A stretch of DNA of 64,000 bases from Cryobacterium ruanii. GTDB lineage: Bacteria > Actinomycetota > Actinomycetes > Actinomycetales > Microbacteriaceae. The stretch covers positions 62,001 to 126,000 of the forward strand of contig NZ_SOHK01000023.1 of assembly GCF_004404055.1 (NCBI RefSeq). Reading direction: 5' to 3'. The notes beneath the pieces were generated by a model. It was not told the origin of the DNA. It ran no database searches and worked only from the letters and a program-made list of their open reading frames with translations. Of the stretch, positions 25,371-33,912 are shown in pieces. Position numbers and translations under genes: made by a program. Every line of letters starts with the position of its first letter. Position 1 is the stretch's first letter.

Positions 25371-26030
25371 GTGTTTGAAGCTTTCTATCCCCAGCTGATC
25401 GGCCTCTGCACCGGCTCCCTGCTGCTCACGAGCGCACTCATGGTCTGGCGTCATTCCCTGCTCGCCTCGATCCGGCTGCTCGCCCTGCAGGGTATGGCCC
25501 TCGCCGCGCTCGTCGCCGTGATCGGCATCGCCGAGGGCGAGCCCGAGCTCGTGCTCGTGTCGCTGCTGATTTTCTCGGTCAAGGGCGTCGGCCTGCCGTG
25601 GGTGCTCGCACACCAGTCCAAGGCCGCGGTCAAGCAGATTCAGGAATCACCCCGGCTCAACCCGACCGCCGCGCTGCTCGCCGTCACCCTGCTGACCATC
25701 CTCAGCTACGTCGTGGTCAGCCGCGTCTTCGGCCTCGGCGACAGTGTGACCGGCCACGCCGCACCGATCGGCCTCGCCATGGTGCTGATCGGTTTTCTGC
25801 TGCTGATCAGCCGGCGCCGCGCCCGCTCCCAGCTCATCGGCTTTCTGATGCTCGACAACGGCATCGCCACGCTCGCGTTCTTGACTAGCGGCGGTGTGCC
25901 GATTCTGCTCGAGTTCGCGGTCTCCCTCGACGTGCTGCTGGTCGTGCTCATTCTGCACGTGTTCGCCGGCCGCATGCGCACCAAGTTCGGCGGCACGGCC
26001 GTCGATCAGCTCAGAGAGTTGCACGACTGA
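25371..26030 (+). CDS. HyfE/HycP-like membrane subunit of the Ehr complex
   Basis: A 219-residue protein with about seven hydrophobic segments, similar to hydrogenase-4 component HyfE. Its first half resembles NuoK-type subunits (LLLTSALMVWRHSLLASIRLLALQG), and its later part has LLLISRRRARSQLIGFLMLDNGI. GTG at 25371 follows a GAGGAG site. The stop overlaps the next ATG by one base. Subunits of this type occur only in hydrogenase-4-like and Mrp-linked complexes, not in standard complex I, which helps to classify the operon. Corresponds to HycP, Rv0085. Confidence 0.9.
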   Translation: MFEAFYPQLIGLCTGSLLLTSALMVWRHSLLASIRLLALQGMALAALVAVIGIAEGEPELVLVSLLIFSVKGVGLPWVLAHQSKAAVKQIQESPRLNPTAALLAVTLLTILSYVVVSRVFGLGDSVTGHAAPIGLAMVLIGFLLLISRRRARSQLIGFLMLDNGIATLAFLTSGGVPILLEFAVSLDVLLVVLILHVFAGRMRTKFGGTAVDQLRELHD

Positions 26031-27478
26031 TGTCGTTCATACTGTGGATTCCCCTGGTCGGCCCGCTGGCCTTCGCCGTCCTCGGCCTGCTGCTGCGCGG
26101 CTCGGCGCTGTGCCGCTTCGTCGGCGTCGCCGCGTCGAGCGCCGTGCTCGTGTCGGGACTGCTTCTGGTCAGCGCAGCGCTGAGCGGCTACGTGCCCGAC
26201 AGCGGCGGCGGCATGCTGCGCGCCGATGCTCTCTCCGCCTATATGCTCACGGTCGTCGGAGCGGTCGGCCTCATCTCCACCTGGGGCGGCCTCAGCAGCG
26301 CTACGTCGAGCCGAACCAGGGACGCCGCCGGCTACGAGGCGCTCATCGCCCTGTTCCTTGCCGCGATGTCCCTCGCCGTACTCGCCGACAGCATCGGCCT
26401 GATGTGGGCCGCCGTGGAAGCCACGACCATCGCCACCGCGTTCCTGGTCGGCCACCACCGCACCCGCCGGTCGCTTGAAGCGGCGTGGAAGTACGTCATC
26501 CTCGGCTCGGTCGGCGTCGCCATCGCGCTGCTCGGCATCGTGCTGATCTACGCGGCCTCGGTCGGCACCGACACCCCGACCCTGTCCTGGTTACTGCTGA
26601 GCCAGTCCGACCTCGGCCTCGACCCGGCGCTCATCACCGCCGGCGGCGCACTCGCCGTACTCGGTTTCGCCACCAAGTCGGGCCTCGCCCCAATGCACAG
26701 TTGGCTGCCGGACGCCCACAGCCAGGCCCCGGCACCGGTCTCCGGTCTCATGTCGGGTGTACTGCTCTCGGTCGCGCTCTACGCCATCCTGCGCATCCAG
26801 TCCATCACCGACCTCGTCATCGGCCCGGAGTTCCTGCGCACCATGCTCAGCATCGGCGGCCTGCTCTCGCTGCTCGTGGCCGCTTCCCTGCTGATTCGCC
26901 AACGCGACTACAAACGGATGCTCGCCTACTCCAGCATCGAACACATGGGCCTCATGGCGATCGGTGTCGCCATCGGCCCAGCCGCGCTCCCCTCGGTGCT
27001 GTTGTACATTTTCGGCCACGGCCTGATCAAAGCGACCCTGTTCGTGATCTCCGGGCGCATCCTCAAGATCGAGGGCACCCCGTCGATCTCCGACGTGCGC
27101 GCCCTGCTGGTGCGACGGCCCGGCCTGGCCGTGCCCTGGCTCATCGCCATGGCAGCCATCGTCGGCTTCCCGCCGTTCAGCATCTTCTTCTCCGAGGTCG
27201 GCATCATCATGGCCGGTTGGTCGGTGGGCCTCGGCGGCATCGTCGGGGCAGCCCTCGTGCTGCTACTCGTGATCTTCGCCGCGTTCACCCGCCTGACCGT
27301 GCAGATGACCATCGGAGTTCCCTCGGCGGGCACCGCCTTCACACCGGACTACTCGGCCCACGGCCCACGCCTGCCGATCATTTTGGCCCTGGCCACGACG
27401 GCAACGATCGCATTCGTGGCCGAACCGGTCGGCACCCTTCTGTTGCAGGCCACAGCCGTTCTGGGAGGTACTAACTGA
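26030..27478 (+). CDS. HyfF/HycQ (NuoN/NuoM-like) proton-channel subunit of the Ehr complex
   Basis: A 482-residue antiporter-like membrane protein with about 14 hydrophobic segments. The conserved channel segment TKSGLAPMHSWLPDAHSQAPAPVSG is near residue 220 with its Lys and His, followed by RMLAYSSIEHMGLM and FGHGLIKATLFVISGRIL. It is the second antiporter-like subunit of the operon. It overlaps both neighbours by one base (TGATG). Corresponds to HycQ, Rv0086. Confidence 0.93.
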   Translation: MSFILWIPLVGPLAFAVLGLLLRGSALCRFVGVAASSAVLVSGLLLVSAALSGYVPDSGGGMLRADALSAYMLTVVGAVGLISTWGGLSSATSSRTRDAAGYEALIALFLAAMSLAVLADSIGLMWAAVEATTIATAFLVGHHRTRRSLEAAWKYVILGSVGVAIALLGIVLIYAASVGTDTPTLSWLLLSQSDLGLDPALITAGGALAVLGFATKSGLAPMHSWLPDAHSQAPAPVSGLMSGVLLSVALYAILRIQSITDLVIGPEFLRTMLSIGGLLSLLVAASLLIRQRDYKRMLAYSSIEHMGLMAIGVAIGPAALPSVLLYIFGHGLIKATLFVISGRILKIEGTPSISDVRALLVRRPGLAVPWLIAMAAIVGFPPFSIFFSEVGIIMAGWSVGLGGIVGAALVLLLVIFAAFTRLTVQMTIGVPSAGTAFTPDYSAHGPRLPIILALATTATIAFVAEPVGTLLLQATAVLGGTN

Positions 27479-28956
27479 TGCATGACGAACTGCGCGAGCT
27501 GGACCGGGCCGACCTGGCCGCCGCCGCGAGTGCTCTGCTCGACGCCGGAAGCCGCCTGGCCCTGGTCGCGTGCCACGAGGACACCGACAGCTTTCGCATC
27601 GTCTATTCCTTCGTCGGCACGACCCCGGCGTTGCGGGCCGACCTGTCGGTCACCATGCCGCGGGACGACGCCTGGATTCCGAGCCTCGCCGAGATTTCCC
27701 TGTCAGCCGGCAACTTCGAGCGCGGAATACGCGATCTGTATGGGGTTGTGCCGCGCAACCATCCGCAGCCGCACCGTCTGGTGCGCCACGGCCACTGGCC
27801 GCGCGGCTGGTACCCGATGCTGCGCGCCAACGCCGTCGTGCCCGAGTTCGAACCCGACACGGAATCGTTCCCGTTCGTGCCGGTGGAGGGTCCCGGTGTG
27901 TACGAGATCGCCGTCGGCCCCATTCACGCCGGCATCATCGAGCCGGGTCACTTTCGGTTCTCGGTCGTCGGCGAAACCGTCGTACGGATGGAAGCCCGCC
28001 AGTGGTACCTGCATCGCGGTGTCGAGAAGGTCTTCGAGGGCAAGACCGCGGCCGAGGGAGTCCCCCTGGCTGAACAGATCAGCGGCGACACCGCCGTTGG
28101 GCACTCCCTCGCTTTCGTCATGGCCGTTGAACAGGCTGCCGGCATCGAGGTCTCCGAGCCCGATCGGCTGCTGCGCGCGCTGCTGCTCGAGTTGGAACGT
28201 CTCTACAACCACGTGACCGATCTCGGCTCCCTCGCCAACGACGTGGGGTTCGGCATCATCGACGCTCAGGCCCAGGGGTTGCGCGAGCAACTGTTGCGCA
28301 TCAACAAAACGGTCACCGGCCACCGGCTGCTGCGCGGCGCCCTGAGCGTGGGCGGCACCCGGGTCGCGGCACTTCCCGACGCGGCCGACCTCGTTCGCAT
28401 CGGTGCCGCCATGGCCGAACTGGTCGGCATCACCCTCGACCACGCCATCGTGCGCGGCCGTTTCACCGGCACCGCCCGGCTCTCCAACGCGCAGGCAACC
28501 ACGATCGGAACGCTCGGCTACGTCGCCCGTGCATCCGGCATCGATACGGATGCCCGCAACGAGCATCCGTTCATCAATCTCGGCGAAGTCTTCCACGTCG
28601 TGACCGAGGAGGGCGGCGACGTACTCGCTCGGTACACCGTGCGTGCCCGCGAGGTGGAAGTGTCCATAGCGGTCGCCGTCGACCTGCTACGCCGATTGCA
28701 GGGACACACCGGGACCGCAGTCAGCGTTGATCCGGCGACGGCCGGCACCGGGCTCGCCCTGGTCGAAGCGTGGCGGGGAACCGCAACTCACCGGGTCGAA
28801 CTCGCCGCCGACGGCACCCTCGCCCGGGTGAAGGTCGTCGACCCGTCATTCCTGAACTGGCCCGCAGTGCCGGGCGCCTTATCGGAGACCATCGTTCCCG
28901 ACTTTCCGCTCGCCAACAAGAGCTTCAACCTCTCCTACGCGGGAAACGATCTGTAA
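27478..28956 (+). CDS. HycE-like large subunit (NuoC-NuoD fusion) without NiFe ligands
   Basis: A 492-residue protein: a NuoC/HycE-N-like domain (about 1-115, RGIRDLYGVVPRNHPQPHRL) fused to a NuoD/hydrogenase large-subunit domain (VGPIHAGIIEPGHFRF near 147). In group 4 hydrogenases two CxxC motifs bind the NiFe centre. Here the first (E-x-x-CGxC) is EQISGDT with S202 and T205. The second (DPCxxC) is DPSFLNW with S457 and N460. All four cysteines are gone, so the protein cannot hold a NiFe site. The conserved H209 after the first motif is kept. Last gene of the Ehr operon; corresponds to HycE, Rv0087. Confidence 0.93.
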   Translation: MHDELRELDRADLAAAASALLDAGSRLALVACHEDTDSFRIVYSFVGTTPALRADLSVTMPRDDAWIPSLAEISLSAGNFERGIRDLYGVVPRNHPQPHRLVRHGHWPRGWYPMLRANAVVPEFEPDTESFPFVPVEGPGVYEIAVGPIHAGIIEPGHFRFSVVGETVVRMEARQWYLHRGVEKVFEGKTAAEGVPLAEQISGDTAVGHSLAFVMAVEQAAGIEVSEPDRLLRALLLELERLYNHVTDLGSLANDVGFGIIDAQAQGLREQLLRINKTVTGHRLLRGALSVGGTRVAALPDAADLVRIGAAMAELVGITLDHAIVRGRFTGTARLSNAQATTIGTLGYVARASGIDTDARNEHPFINLGEVFHVVTEEGGDVLARYTVRAREVEVSIAVAVDLLRRLQGHTGTAVSVDPATAGTGLALVEAWRGTATHRVELAADGTLARVKVVDPSFLNWPAVPGALSETIVPDFPLANKSFNLSYAGNDL

Positions 28957-28983
28957 CGAACACCGGCGTCCTTGGAGAAGGAC

Positions 28984-29319
28984 TTATTCCTGTTCGAGAT
29001 GCTGGAGCAAGGCGTGCGAATCGGTGAGGTTGGCCAATACCATGCGCTTGGCTGCGGCGAGCAGCTCGACCGCGCTCGGGTCGCGCAGGGCATAGAAAAT
29101 GGAGTTGCCCTCCCGGCGGGTCAGGACCACGCCGGCGCGGCGCAGCACGCCGAGTTGCTGCGAGAGGTTGGACAGCTCGCAGCCGAGGGCCTCGGCGAGA
29201 GAACCGACCGAACGCTCGCCGGCCACGAGCTGCTCCAGAACCTGCACCCGCAACGGATGCCCGAGCGATTTGAACAGGTCAGACTTCAATTGGGCAGCAG
29301 GCAAACCGGAAGACAGCAC
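28984..29319 (-). CDS. ArsR family regulator (Rv0081-like), probable regulator of the Ehr operon
   Basis: A 111-residue winged-helix protein: LFKSLGHPLRVQVLEQLVAGERSV, then LGCELSNLSQQLGVLRRAGVVLTRREGN. It has a single cysteine, so the classical CxCxxC metal site is missing. In M. tuberculosis the homologue Rv0081 heads the same gene cluster and acts in the hypoxia network. Here it lies tail-to-tail at the 3' end of the operon, 27 bases away. The start is GTG at 29319. An AT-rich promoter-like stretch upstream (29335-29348) resembles the operon's own promoter region. Confidence 0.9.
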   Translation of the reverse strand: MLSSGLPAAQLKSDLFKSLGHPLRVQVLEQLVAGERSVGSLAEALGCELSNLSQQLGVLRRAGVVLTRREGNSIFYALRDPSAVELLAAAKRMVLANLTDSHALLQHLEQE

Positions 29320-29334
29320 AGGTTTAGTGTATCC

Positions 29335-29348
29335 ATACTTTATAAATC
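29335..29348 (-). promoter_or_regulatory. promoter/candidate ArsR operator in front of the ArsR gene
   Basis: ATACTTTATAAATC lies 16 bases upstream of the GTG. It shares ATACTT plus TATAAA with the operon promoter at 21632-21645, differing by one inserted base. Both could be -10 elements, an operator of the ArsR protein, or both. Confidence 0.4.
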
Positions 29349-29388
29349 TTTCATTTAGATTCCGGCGCCCGCCGGTCGGCCGAACGGG

Positions 29389-30261
29389 CTATTGCCGACG
29401 CAACACCGCGTCGCTGACGAGGGCCCGCGTGTAGCCAAGGCTGTTGCCGAGCGCGTTCGGGTGAAAGTTCGCCGGTGCGAACGGGTTGAGCGGATCAAAC
29501 GCGAAGTACGGCACCCGTGAACCGATACCGTGTCCGGCGAATTCCTGGGAGGCGTCGACAAAACGGATGCGCGGGCTCGCCATGGCCGCGACGGACCCGG
29601 CGATAACCGTGTTCAGGGCGTCGGTCGCCGAGTTCAGCACGTCTCCGAGCGGGGAAAAGCCGGTCTTGAACTGACGCGGGTAGCTCAGGACCGCGATCCT
29701 CGCCTGGGGCAGTGCCGTGGCCACCGCCGTGTAAGCGCCCACGAGCCTGGGGGCGAGGAAGCCCAGCTGTGCCACACTGAATCCGATGGCGTCGAGGCAG
29801 GCCGGGCTGGTCGCATCGGGAGCACACGCCGCCAGGACGATATTGGAGCCGGCGTCGATGCCGCCGACAGTGAGGGTGACCAGGGCGGTACCGGGGCTGA
29901 CTCCTAGAAGTTGCGCCGGGACATCCGCTGTGCTGGCGCCGGAGCAGGCCCGATTGGACGTGAGGCGATACGGACTCACGAGCGCCGCGAAAGTCGGGTA
30001 GCTGGCCCTCTTGCTACGCAGGCAGGCGGCGCCGTCGGTGACGTAGGGCGGGGCGCCCTGGCCGGCGGTGAAGGAGTCGCCGAGAGCGACATAACCGAGA
30101 GCGGATGCGGCGGTGGGAGTCACCGTGGACTGCACCATGGACTGCACCGTGGACTGTGCGAGGGCCGGGGCGGTCGCCACGCCGGCCACGAGGCCGACCG
30201 TGAGCAGAGAAACGACGCTGAGGCGCGACAGGAAGAACACAACGTTCCGTTGATTAGTCAT
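29389..30261 (-). CDS. secreted SGNH/GDSL hydrolase (lipase/esterase)
   Basis: A 290-residue exported esterase. The N-terminus has a basic start, a hydrophobic core (LSVVSLLTVGLVAGVA) and an ALA cleavage site near residue 36. Mature blocks are I (YVALGDSFTAGQG, catalytic Ser), III (GGIDAGSN) and V (NFHPNALG, catalytic His). The paired Cys in the ACLRSK and ACSGAS segments suggest disulphides, as in Streptomyces SGNH lipases. I chose ATG at 30261 because it gives a normal signal peptide; a TTG start 12 codons upstream is possible. Confidence 0.9.
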   Translation of the reverse strand: MTNQRNVVFFLSRLSVVSLLTVGLVAGVATAPALAQSTVQSMVQSTVTPTAASALGYVALGDSFTAGQGAPPYVTDGAACLRSKRASYPTFAALVSPYRLTSNRACSGASTADVPAQLLGVSPGTALVTLTVGGIDAGSNIVLAACAPDATSPACLDAIGFSVAQLGFLAPRLVGAYTAVATALPQARIAVLSYPRQFKTGFSPLGDVLNSATDALNTVIAGSVAAMASPRIRFVDASQEFAGHGIGSRVPYFAFDPLNPFAPANFHPNALGNSLGYTRALVSDAVLRRQ

Positions 30262-30333
30262 GCGCGTAACGGTAATCCCGGTCCACCGGGTCGACAAGGC
30301 GTAATAACCGTTCGGCCGTGCCGGGCGCGAGAA

Positions 30334-30363
30334 AAGGCCCGCACTGCAAGCAGTGCGGGCCTT
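30334..30363 (-). terminator. intrinsic terminator of pnp
   Basis: Perfect 13-base arms AAGGCCCGCACTG (30334-30346) and CAGTGCGGGCCTT (30351-30363) flank a 4-base loop. On the minus strand the stem is followed by TTTTC. It lies 67 bases beyond the pnp stop codon. Confidence 0.9.
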
Positions 30364-30429
30364 CCATCTACCCGACCGACCTGGCGAGAGGTGATCGGGA
30401 GATCTTTGGGGGCAGGTCAGGCCTGAGCG

Positions 30430-32718
30430 TTAGACCTCGGTCGAAGCGTCGGCGCTGTCGGAAGCCGCGGCGCGACCCTCAGTGTCAGCAGCTTCGTCAA
30501 TGACCGGGGCGAGCGACAGCTTGCCACGGTCATCGATCTTCGTGATTTCCACGAGAACCTTCTGGCCCACGCCGAGCACGTCTTCGACGTTTTCAACGCG
30601 CTTGCCACCCGCAAGTTTACGCACCTCGGAGATGTGCAACAGACCATCCTTGCCAGGAAGCAGCGAAACGAAGGCGCCGAACGCGGCGATCTTTACGACG
30701 GTGCCGAGGAACTGCTCGCCAACCTCGGGGTTGGTCGGGTTGGCGATGGCGTTCACCTGGGCGCGAGCGGCTTCAGCCGACGGTCCGTCAACGGCGCCAA
30801 TGTACACGGTCCCGTCTTCCTCGATCGAGATGTCGGCACCGGTGGTGTCCTGGATCGAGTTGATCGTCTTGCCCTTCGGGCCGATCAGCTCGCCGATCTT
30901 GTCGACGGGGATCTGCACGCTGATGACGCGGGGCGCGGTGGGCGCCATCTCGTCGGGAGCGTCGATCGCCGCGTTGAGCACGGACAGGATCGTGGTGCGG
31001 GCATCCTTCGCCTGCATCAGCGCGCCGGCCAGGACCGAGGCGGGGATGCCATCGAGCTTGGTATCGAGCTGGATCGCGGTGATGAACTCGCTCGTACCGG
31101 CGACCTTGAAGTCCATGTCGCCGAGGGCGTCTTCAGCGCCGAGGATGTCGGTCAGGGCCGCGTAGCGGGTCTGACCGTCGACGGTGTCGCTGATCAGGCC
31201 CATGGCGATACCGGCGACCGGGGCGCGCAGCGGCACTCCGGCGTTCAGCAGCGACAGGGTGGAAGCGCAGACGGAACCCATCGAGGTGGATCCGTTGGAG
31301 CTGAGCGCCTCGGAGACCTGGCGGATGGCGTAGGGGAACTCCTCACGCGTCGGCAGCACGGGAACCAGAGCGCGCTCAGCGAGCGCTCCATGGCCGATCT
31401 CGCGGCGCTTCGGCGTTCCGACACGACCGGTTTCACCGGTGGAGTAGGGCGGGAAGTTGTAGTTGTGCATGTAGCGCTTCTTGGTGACCGGGTTCAACGA
31501 GTCGATCGACTGCTCGAGCTTGAGCATGTTCAGGGTGGTGACGCCCAGAATCTGGGTTTCGCCGCGCTGGAAGATGGCCGAGCCGTGCACACGCGGGATG
31601 ACCGCGACCTCGGCGTCGAGCGGACGGATGTCTGCAAGCCCACGACCGTCGATGCGGATGCCCTCATTGAGAACGCGCGAACGTACTACGAGCTTGGTGA
31701 CCGACTTGTAGGCTGCGTTCACCTGGTTGTTGGCGTTCGCGTCGAGTTCGCCGGCGTCGACCTTGGCCGCGATGGCGGTCTTGACGGATGCCTTCAGCGC
31801 GTCGTCGGCGATCTGACGTTCGACCTTGTCGGCGATCGTGTAGACCGTCTTGAGCTGGTCATAGGACAGCGCAGCGACGGCGTCGTAGGTGGCCGGCTGG
31901 TAGGGCGGGAACAGCGCGAAGTCAGCGGTCGGCTTGGCGGCAGCGTCGGCTACCTGCTGCTGCGCGAACACGAGCTGCTTGATGAAGGGCTTGGAGGCCT
32001 CGATGCCCTGAGCAACGACGGCTTCGTTCGGCGCGACGGCGCCACCCTTGATCAGGTTCCAGGCGGCGTCGGTCGCTTCGGCCTCGATCATCATGATCGC
32101 GACGTCCTGGGTTCCGTTGGCGTCCGTGACAACGCGGCCGGCAACGACCATGCTGAACACGGCATCGTCGAGCTGCGAGTGCTTCGGGAAGGCGACCCAT
32201 TGTCCGCCACCGTTCTCGTCGGGTATCAGGGCGACGCGAACGCCACCGATCGGTCCGGAGAACGGCAGGCCGGCGAGCTGGGTCGACATGGAGGCCGCGT
32301 TGATCGCGAGCACGTCGTAGAGTTCGTCGGGCTCGATGGCCAGAACGGTGATGACAACCTGGATCTCGTTGCGGAGGCCGTCAACGAAAGACGGGCGCAG
32401 TGGCCGGTCGATCAGGCGGCAGGTAAGGATCGCGTCGGTCGAGGGACGACCTTCGCGGCGAAAAAAGCTGCCCGGGATGCGGCCAGCAGCGTACATCCGC
32501 TCTTCGACGTCGATGGTGAGCGGGAAGAAGTCGAAGTTATCCTTCGGCTGCTTGCTGACGCTCGTGGCGGAGAGCAGCATCGTCTCTTCGTCGATGTACG
32601 CGGCGGCAGAACCCTGCGCCTGCTGGGCGAGACGCCCGGTTTCAAAACGGATGGTGCGCTTGCCGTACTTGCCGTTATCGATAACGGTTTCGGCGAACGT
32701 GATTTCTGGACCCTCCAT
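30430..32718 (-). CDS. pnp: polyribonucleotide nucleotidyltransferase (PNPase)
   Basis: A 762-residue phosphorolytic 3'-5' exoribonuclease. Two RNase PH domains flank a helical domain (first domain about 10-240, with [22 protein letters not shown]; second about 350-580, with GRTVDG-type core and [12 protein letters not shown]). Next come a KH domain ([21 protein letters not shown]) and an S1 domain ([25 protein letters not shown]). ATG at 32718 follows an AAAGGAG site 12 bases upstream, rejecting a longer frame. The C-terminal tail is acidic and Ala-rich. Normally rpsO is directly upstream; here two unrelated genes intervene. Confidence 0.97.
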   Translation of the reverse strand: MEGPEITFAETVIDNGKYGKRTIRFETGRLAQQAQGSAAAYIDEETMLLSATSVSKQPKDNFDFFPLTIDVEERMYAAGRIPGSFFRREGRPSTDAILTCRLIDRPLRPSFVDGLRNEIQVVITVLAIEPDELYDVLAINAASMSTQLAGLPFSGPIGGVRVALIPDENGGGQWVAFPKHSQLDDAVFSMVVAGRVVTDANGTQDVAIMMIEAEATDAAWNLIKGGAVAPNEAVVAQGIEASKPFIKQLVFAQQQVADAAAKPTADFALFPPYQPATYDAVAALSYDQLKTVYTIADKVERQIADDALKASVKTAIAAKVDAGELDANANNQVNAAYKSVTKLVVRSRVLNEGIRIDGRGLADIRPLDAEVAVIPRVHGSAIFQRGETQILGVTTLNMLKLEQSIDSLNPVTKKRYMHNYNFPPYSTGETGRVGTPKRREIGHGALAERALVPVLPTREEFPYAIRQVSEALSSNGSTSMGSVCASTLSLLNAGVPLRAPVAGIAMGLISDTVDGQTRYAALTDILGAEDALGDMDFKVAGTSEFITAIQLDTKLDGIPASVLAGALMQAKDARTTILSVLNAAIDAPDEMAPTAPRVISVQIPVDKIGELIGPKGKTINSIQDTTGADISIEEDGTVYIGAVDGPSAEAARAQVNAIANPTNPEVGEQFLGTVVKIAAFGAFVSLLPGKDGLLHISEVRKLAGGKRVENVEDVLGVGQKVLVEITKIDDRGKLSLAPVIDEAADTEGRAAASDSADASTEV

Positions 32719-33114
32719 GTGGGGGTGTTCTCCTTTAAGTTTGCTTCTCGCCATTCTGGCGACGAAGGCTCGCGTGCCCAAGTGGCGCACGAGTGGGACG
32801 AGGAGCCCGAACAGGCAGGACTGACCTGCGTGTCAACTGTCTCTTTTCCGACACTGTCGCTTTGCTGGCCACCAGTAGAAATTCACCAGAGGCTGCGCGT
32901 CTGGGAAACCACCACCGAGGACCAGCTTCCTGCCAGCTGCGCTCCGGTTGCATGGCCACTTCTGAAGAAGGACCAGTACAACCGTACCAGACCGGGCGTT
33001 GTTACCGAGTGGGGCCGCTGTTGTCGACAGGCTTCGAATAGCCCCGAACTGGTGTCATAAAGACTGCAGGCCAGACCTGTTACTCAGGCAAAGTAGTTGT
33101 GAGTGAAATGAGGC
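32719..33114. other. 396-bp region between divergent pnp and SGNH-like genes
   Basis: No gene is supported. It must hold the pnp promoter and leader and the promoter of the gene at 33115. The AAAGGAG site of pnp is at its left end. I see no clear hairpin like the RNase III-processed leader of enterobacterial pnp. Confidence 0.4.
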
Positions 33115-33912
33115 GTGCACGTGCAGGGACTCGGACGGCTGCTGGTTGTCGGGGTCATGCGCGCCTGGATGGGTTTTATTCGGCAGGGAAGCGCGAGCAT
33201 ACCCCGCCCGACCGGTCCTCCACGGGCACACTCACCGGGGATTGAAAGAGATCGTGTGCTTATTCTTGGCGGCGGCCCCGCTTCGGGCTGGGGGGTCAGC
33301 AGCCATGACCTCGCCTTGCCCGGGTCCTTGGCCCGTGCTCTTTCAGCTCAAACCGGCCGCGGGGCCGACGTGACCCTGGCTACCGACCCCTTTGGATTTC
33401 TGAAGGATCTTCCGAACCTGATCGAGGGACAAGACCTGGGCCGGTTCCATGCGATCGTCGTATTTGTCGGCGTCAATGACGCGGTTAATCTCACATCAGA
33501 AAAATCCTGGGAGCGGAACATGGGCCGCCTGCTCCGCTCTCTCGAGCAGGAAACGCTGGACAGCACGTTTGTGTACGTCATGGATATCCAGCCGATTCGA
33601 ACAGTTCCCGTATTTGACAGCTTGCTGGGTTCCGTCGCCAACGCTCACGCACGGCGTCTGACCGTTCGTACCGAGAGGGTTTGCCGAGCCGTGCCGCAGT
33701 CGGTCTATCTTCCGCTGACCGAAAACGCCTTCCTAGTCTTCGGTCGGTACCGAAATTCAACGGACTACCGATTGTGGGGAGAGTTCCTCGCCGGCAAAAT
33801 AGCTGAGCGACTGATTCTGGCCCGCAGGCACCCCGGTACGAGCGGGGCCAAGCCGGCATCGAGCAAGGACGAGCATCACGCAAGCGTTGCGTTCACCGCC
33901 ACCACAACCTAG
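33115..33912 (+). CDS. SGNH/GDSL hydrolase-like protein with degenerate catalytic blocks
   Basis: A 265-residue protein. RVLILGGGPASGWGVSSHDL resembles block I of SGNH hydrolases but has PAS where GDS is expected. VVFVGVNDAVN is a good block III (GxND). The C-terminal DYRLWGEFLAGKIAERL stands where block V (DxxH) should be, without the His. It may be an inactive relative. The start is GTG at 33115 or 33121 after GAGG. It sits between pnp and rpsO, genes that are usually adjacent, and its base composition looks less GC-rich than the neighbours. Its stop shares a CTAG with the stop of the convergent permease gene. Confidence 0.65.
   Translation: MHVQGLGRLLVVGVMRAWMGFIRQGSASIPRPTGPPRAHSPGIERDRVLILGGGPASGWGVSSHDLALPGSLARALSAQTGRGADVTLATDPFGFLKDLPNLIEGQDLGRFHAIVVFVGVNDAVNLTSEKSWERNMGRLLRSLEQETLDSTFVYVMDIQPIRTVPVFDSLLGSVANAHARRLTVRTERVCRAVPQSVYLPLTENAFLVFGRYRNSTDYRLWGEFLAGKIAERLILARRHPGTSGAKPASSKDEHHASVAFTATTT

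Noticed and set aside
21788-28956. True hydrogenase-4 / formate hydrogenlyase operon
   Set aside because: The large subunit lacks all four NiFe cysteines and no maturation (hyp) genes are present in the window.
30634-33060. Very long open frames opposite pnp, rnj (5595-7715), the carboxylase genes (11724-13325, 13615-15135), the permease at 33909 (33957-35489) and the purine permease (58577-60442)
   Set aside because: They mirror strong genes on the other strand, are rich in Arg, Gly, Asp and Val as expected for antisense frames in GC-rich DNA, and show no family motif or ribosome site.
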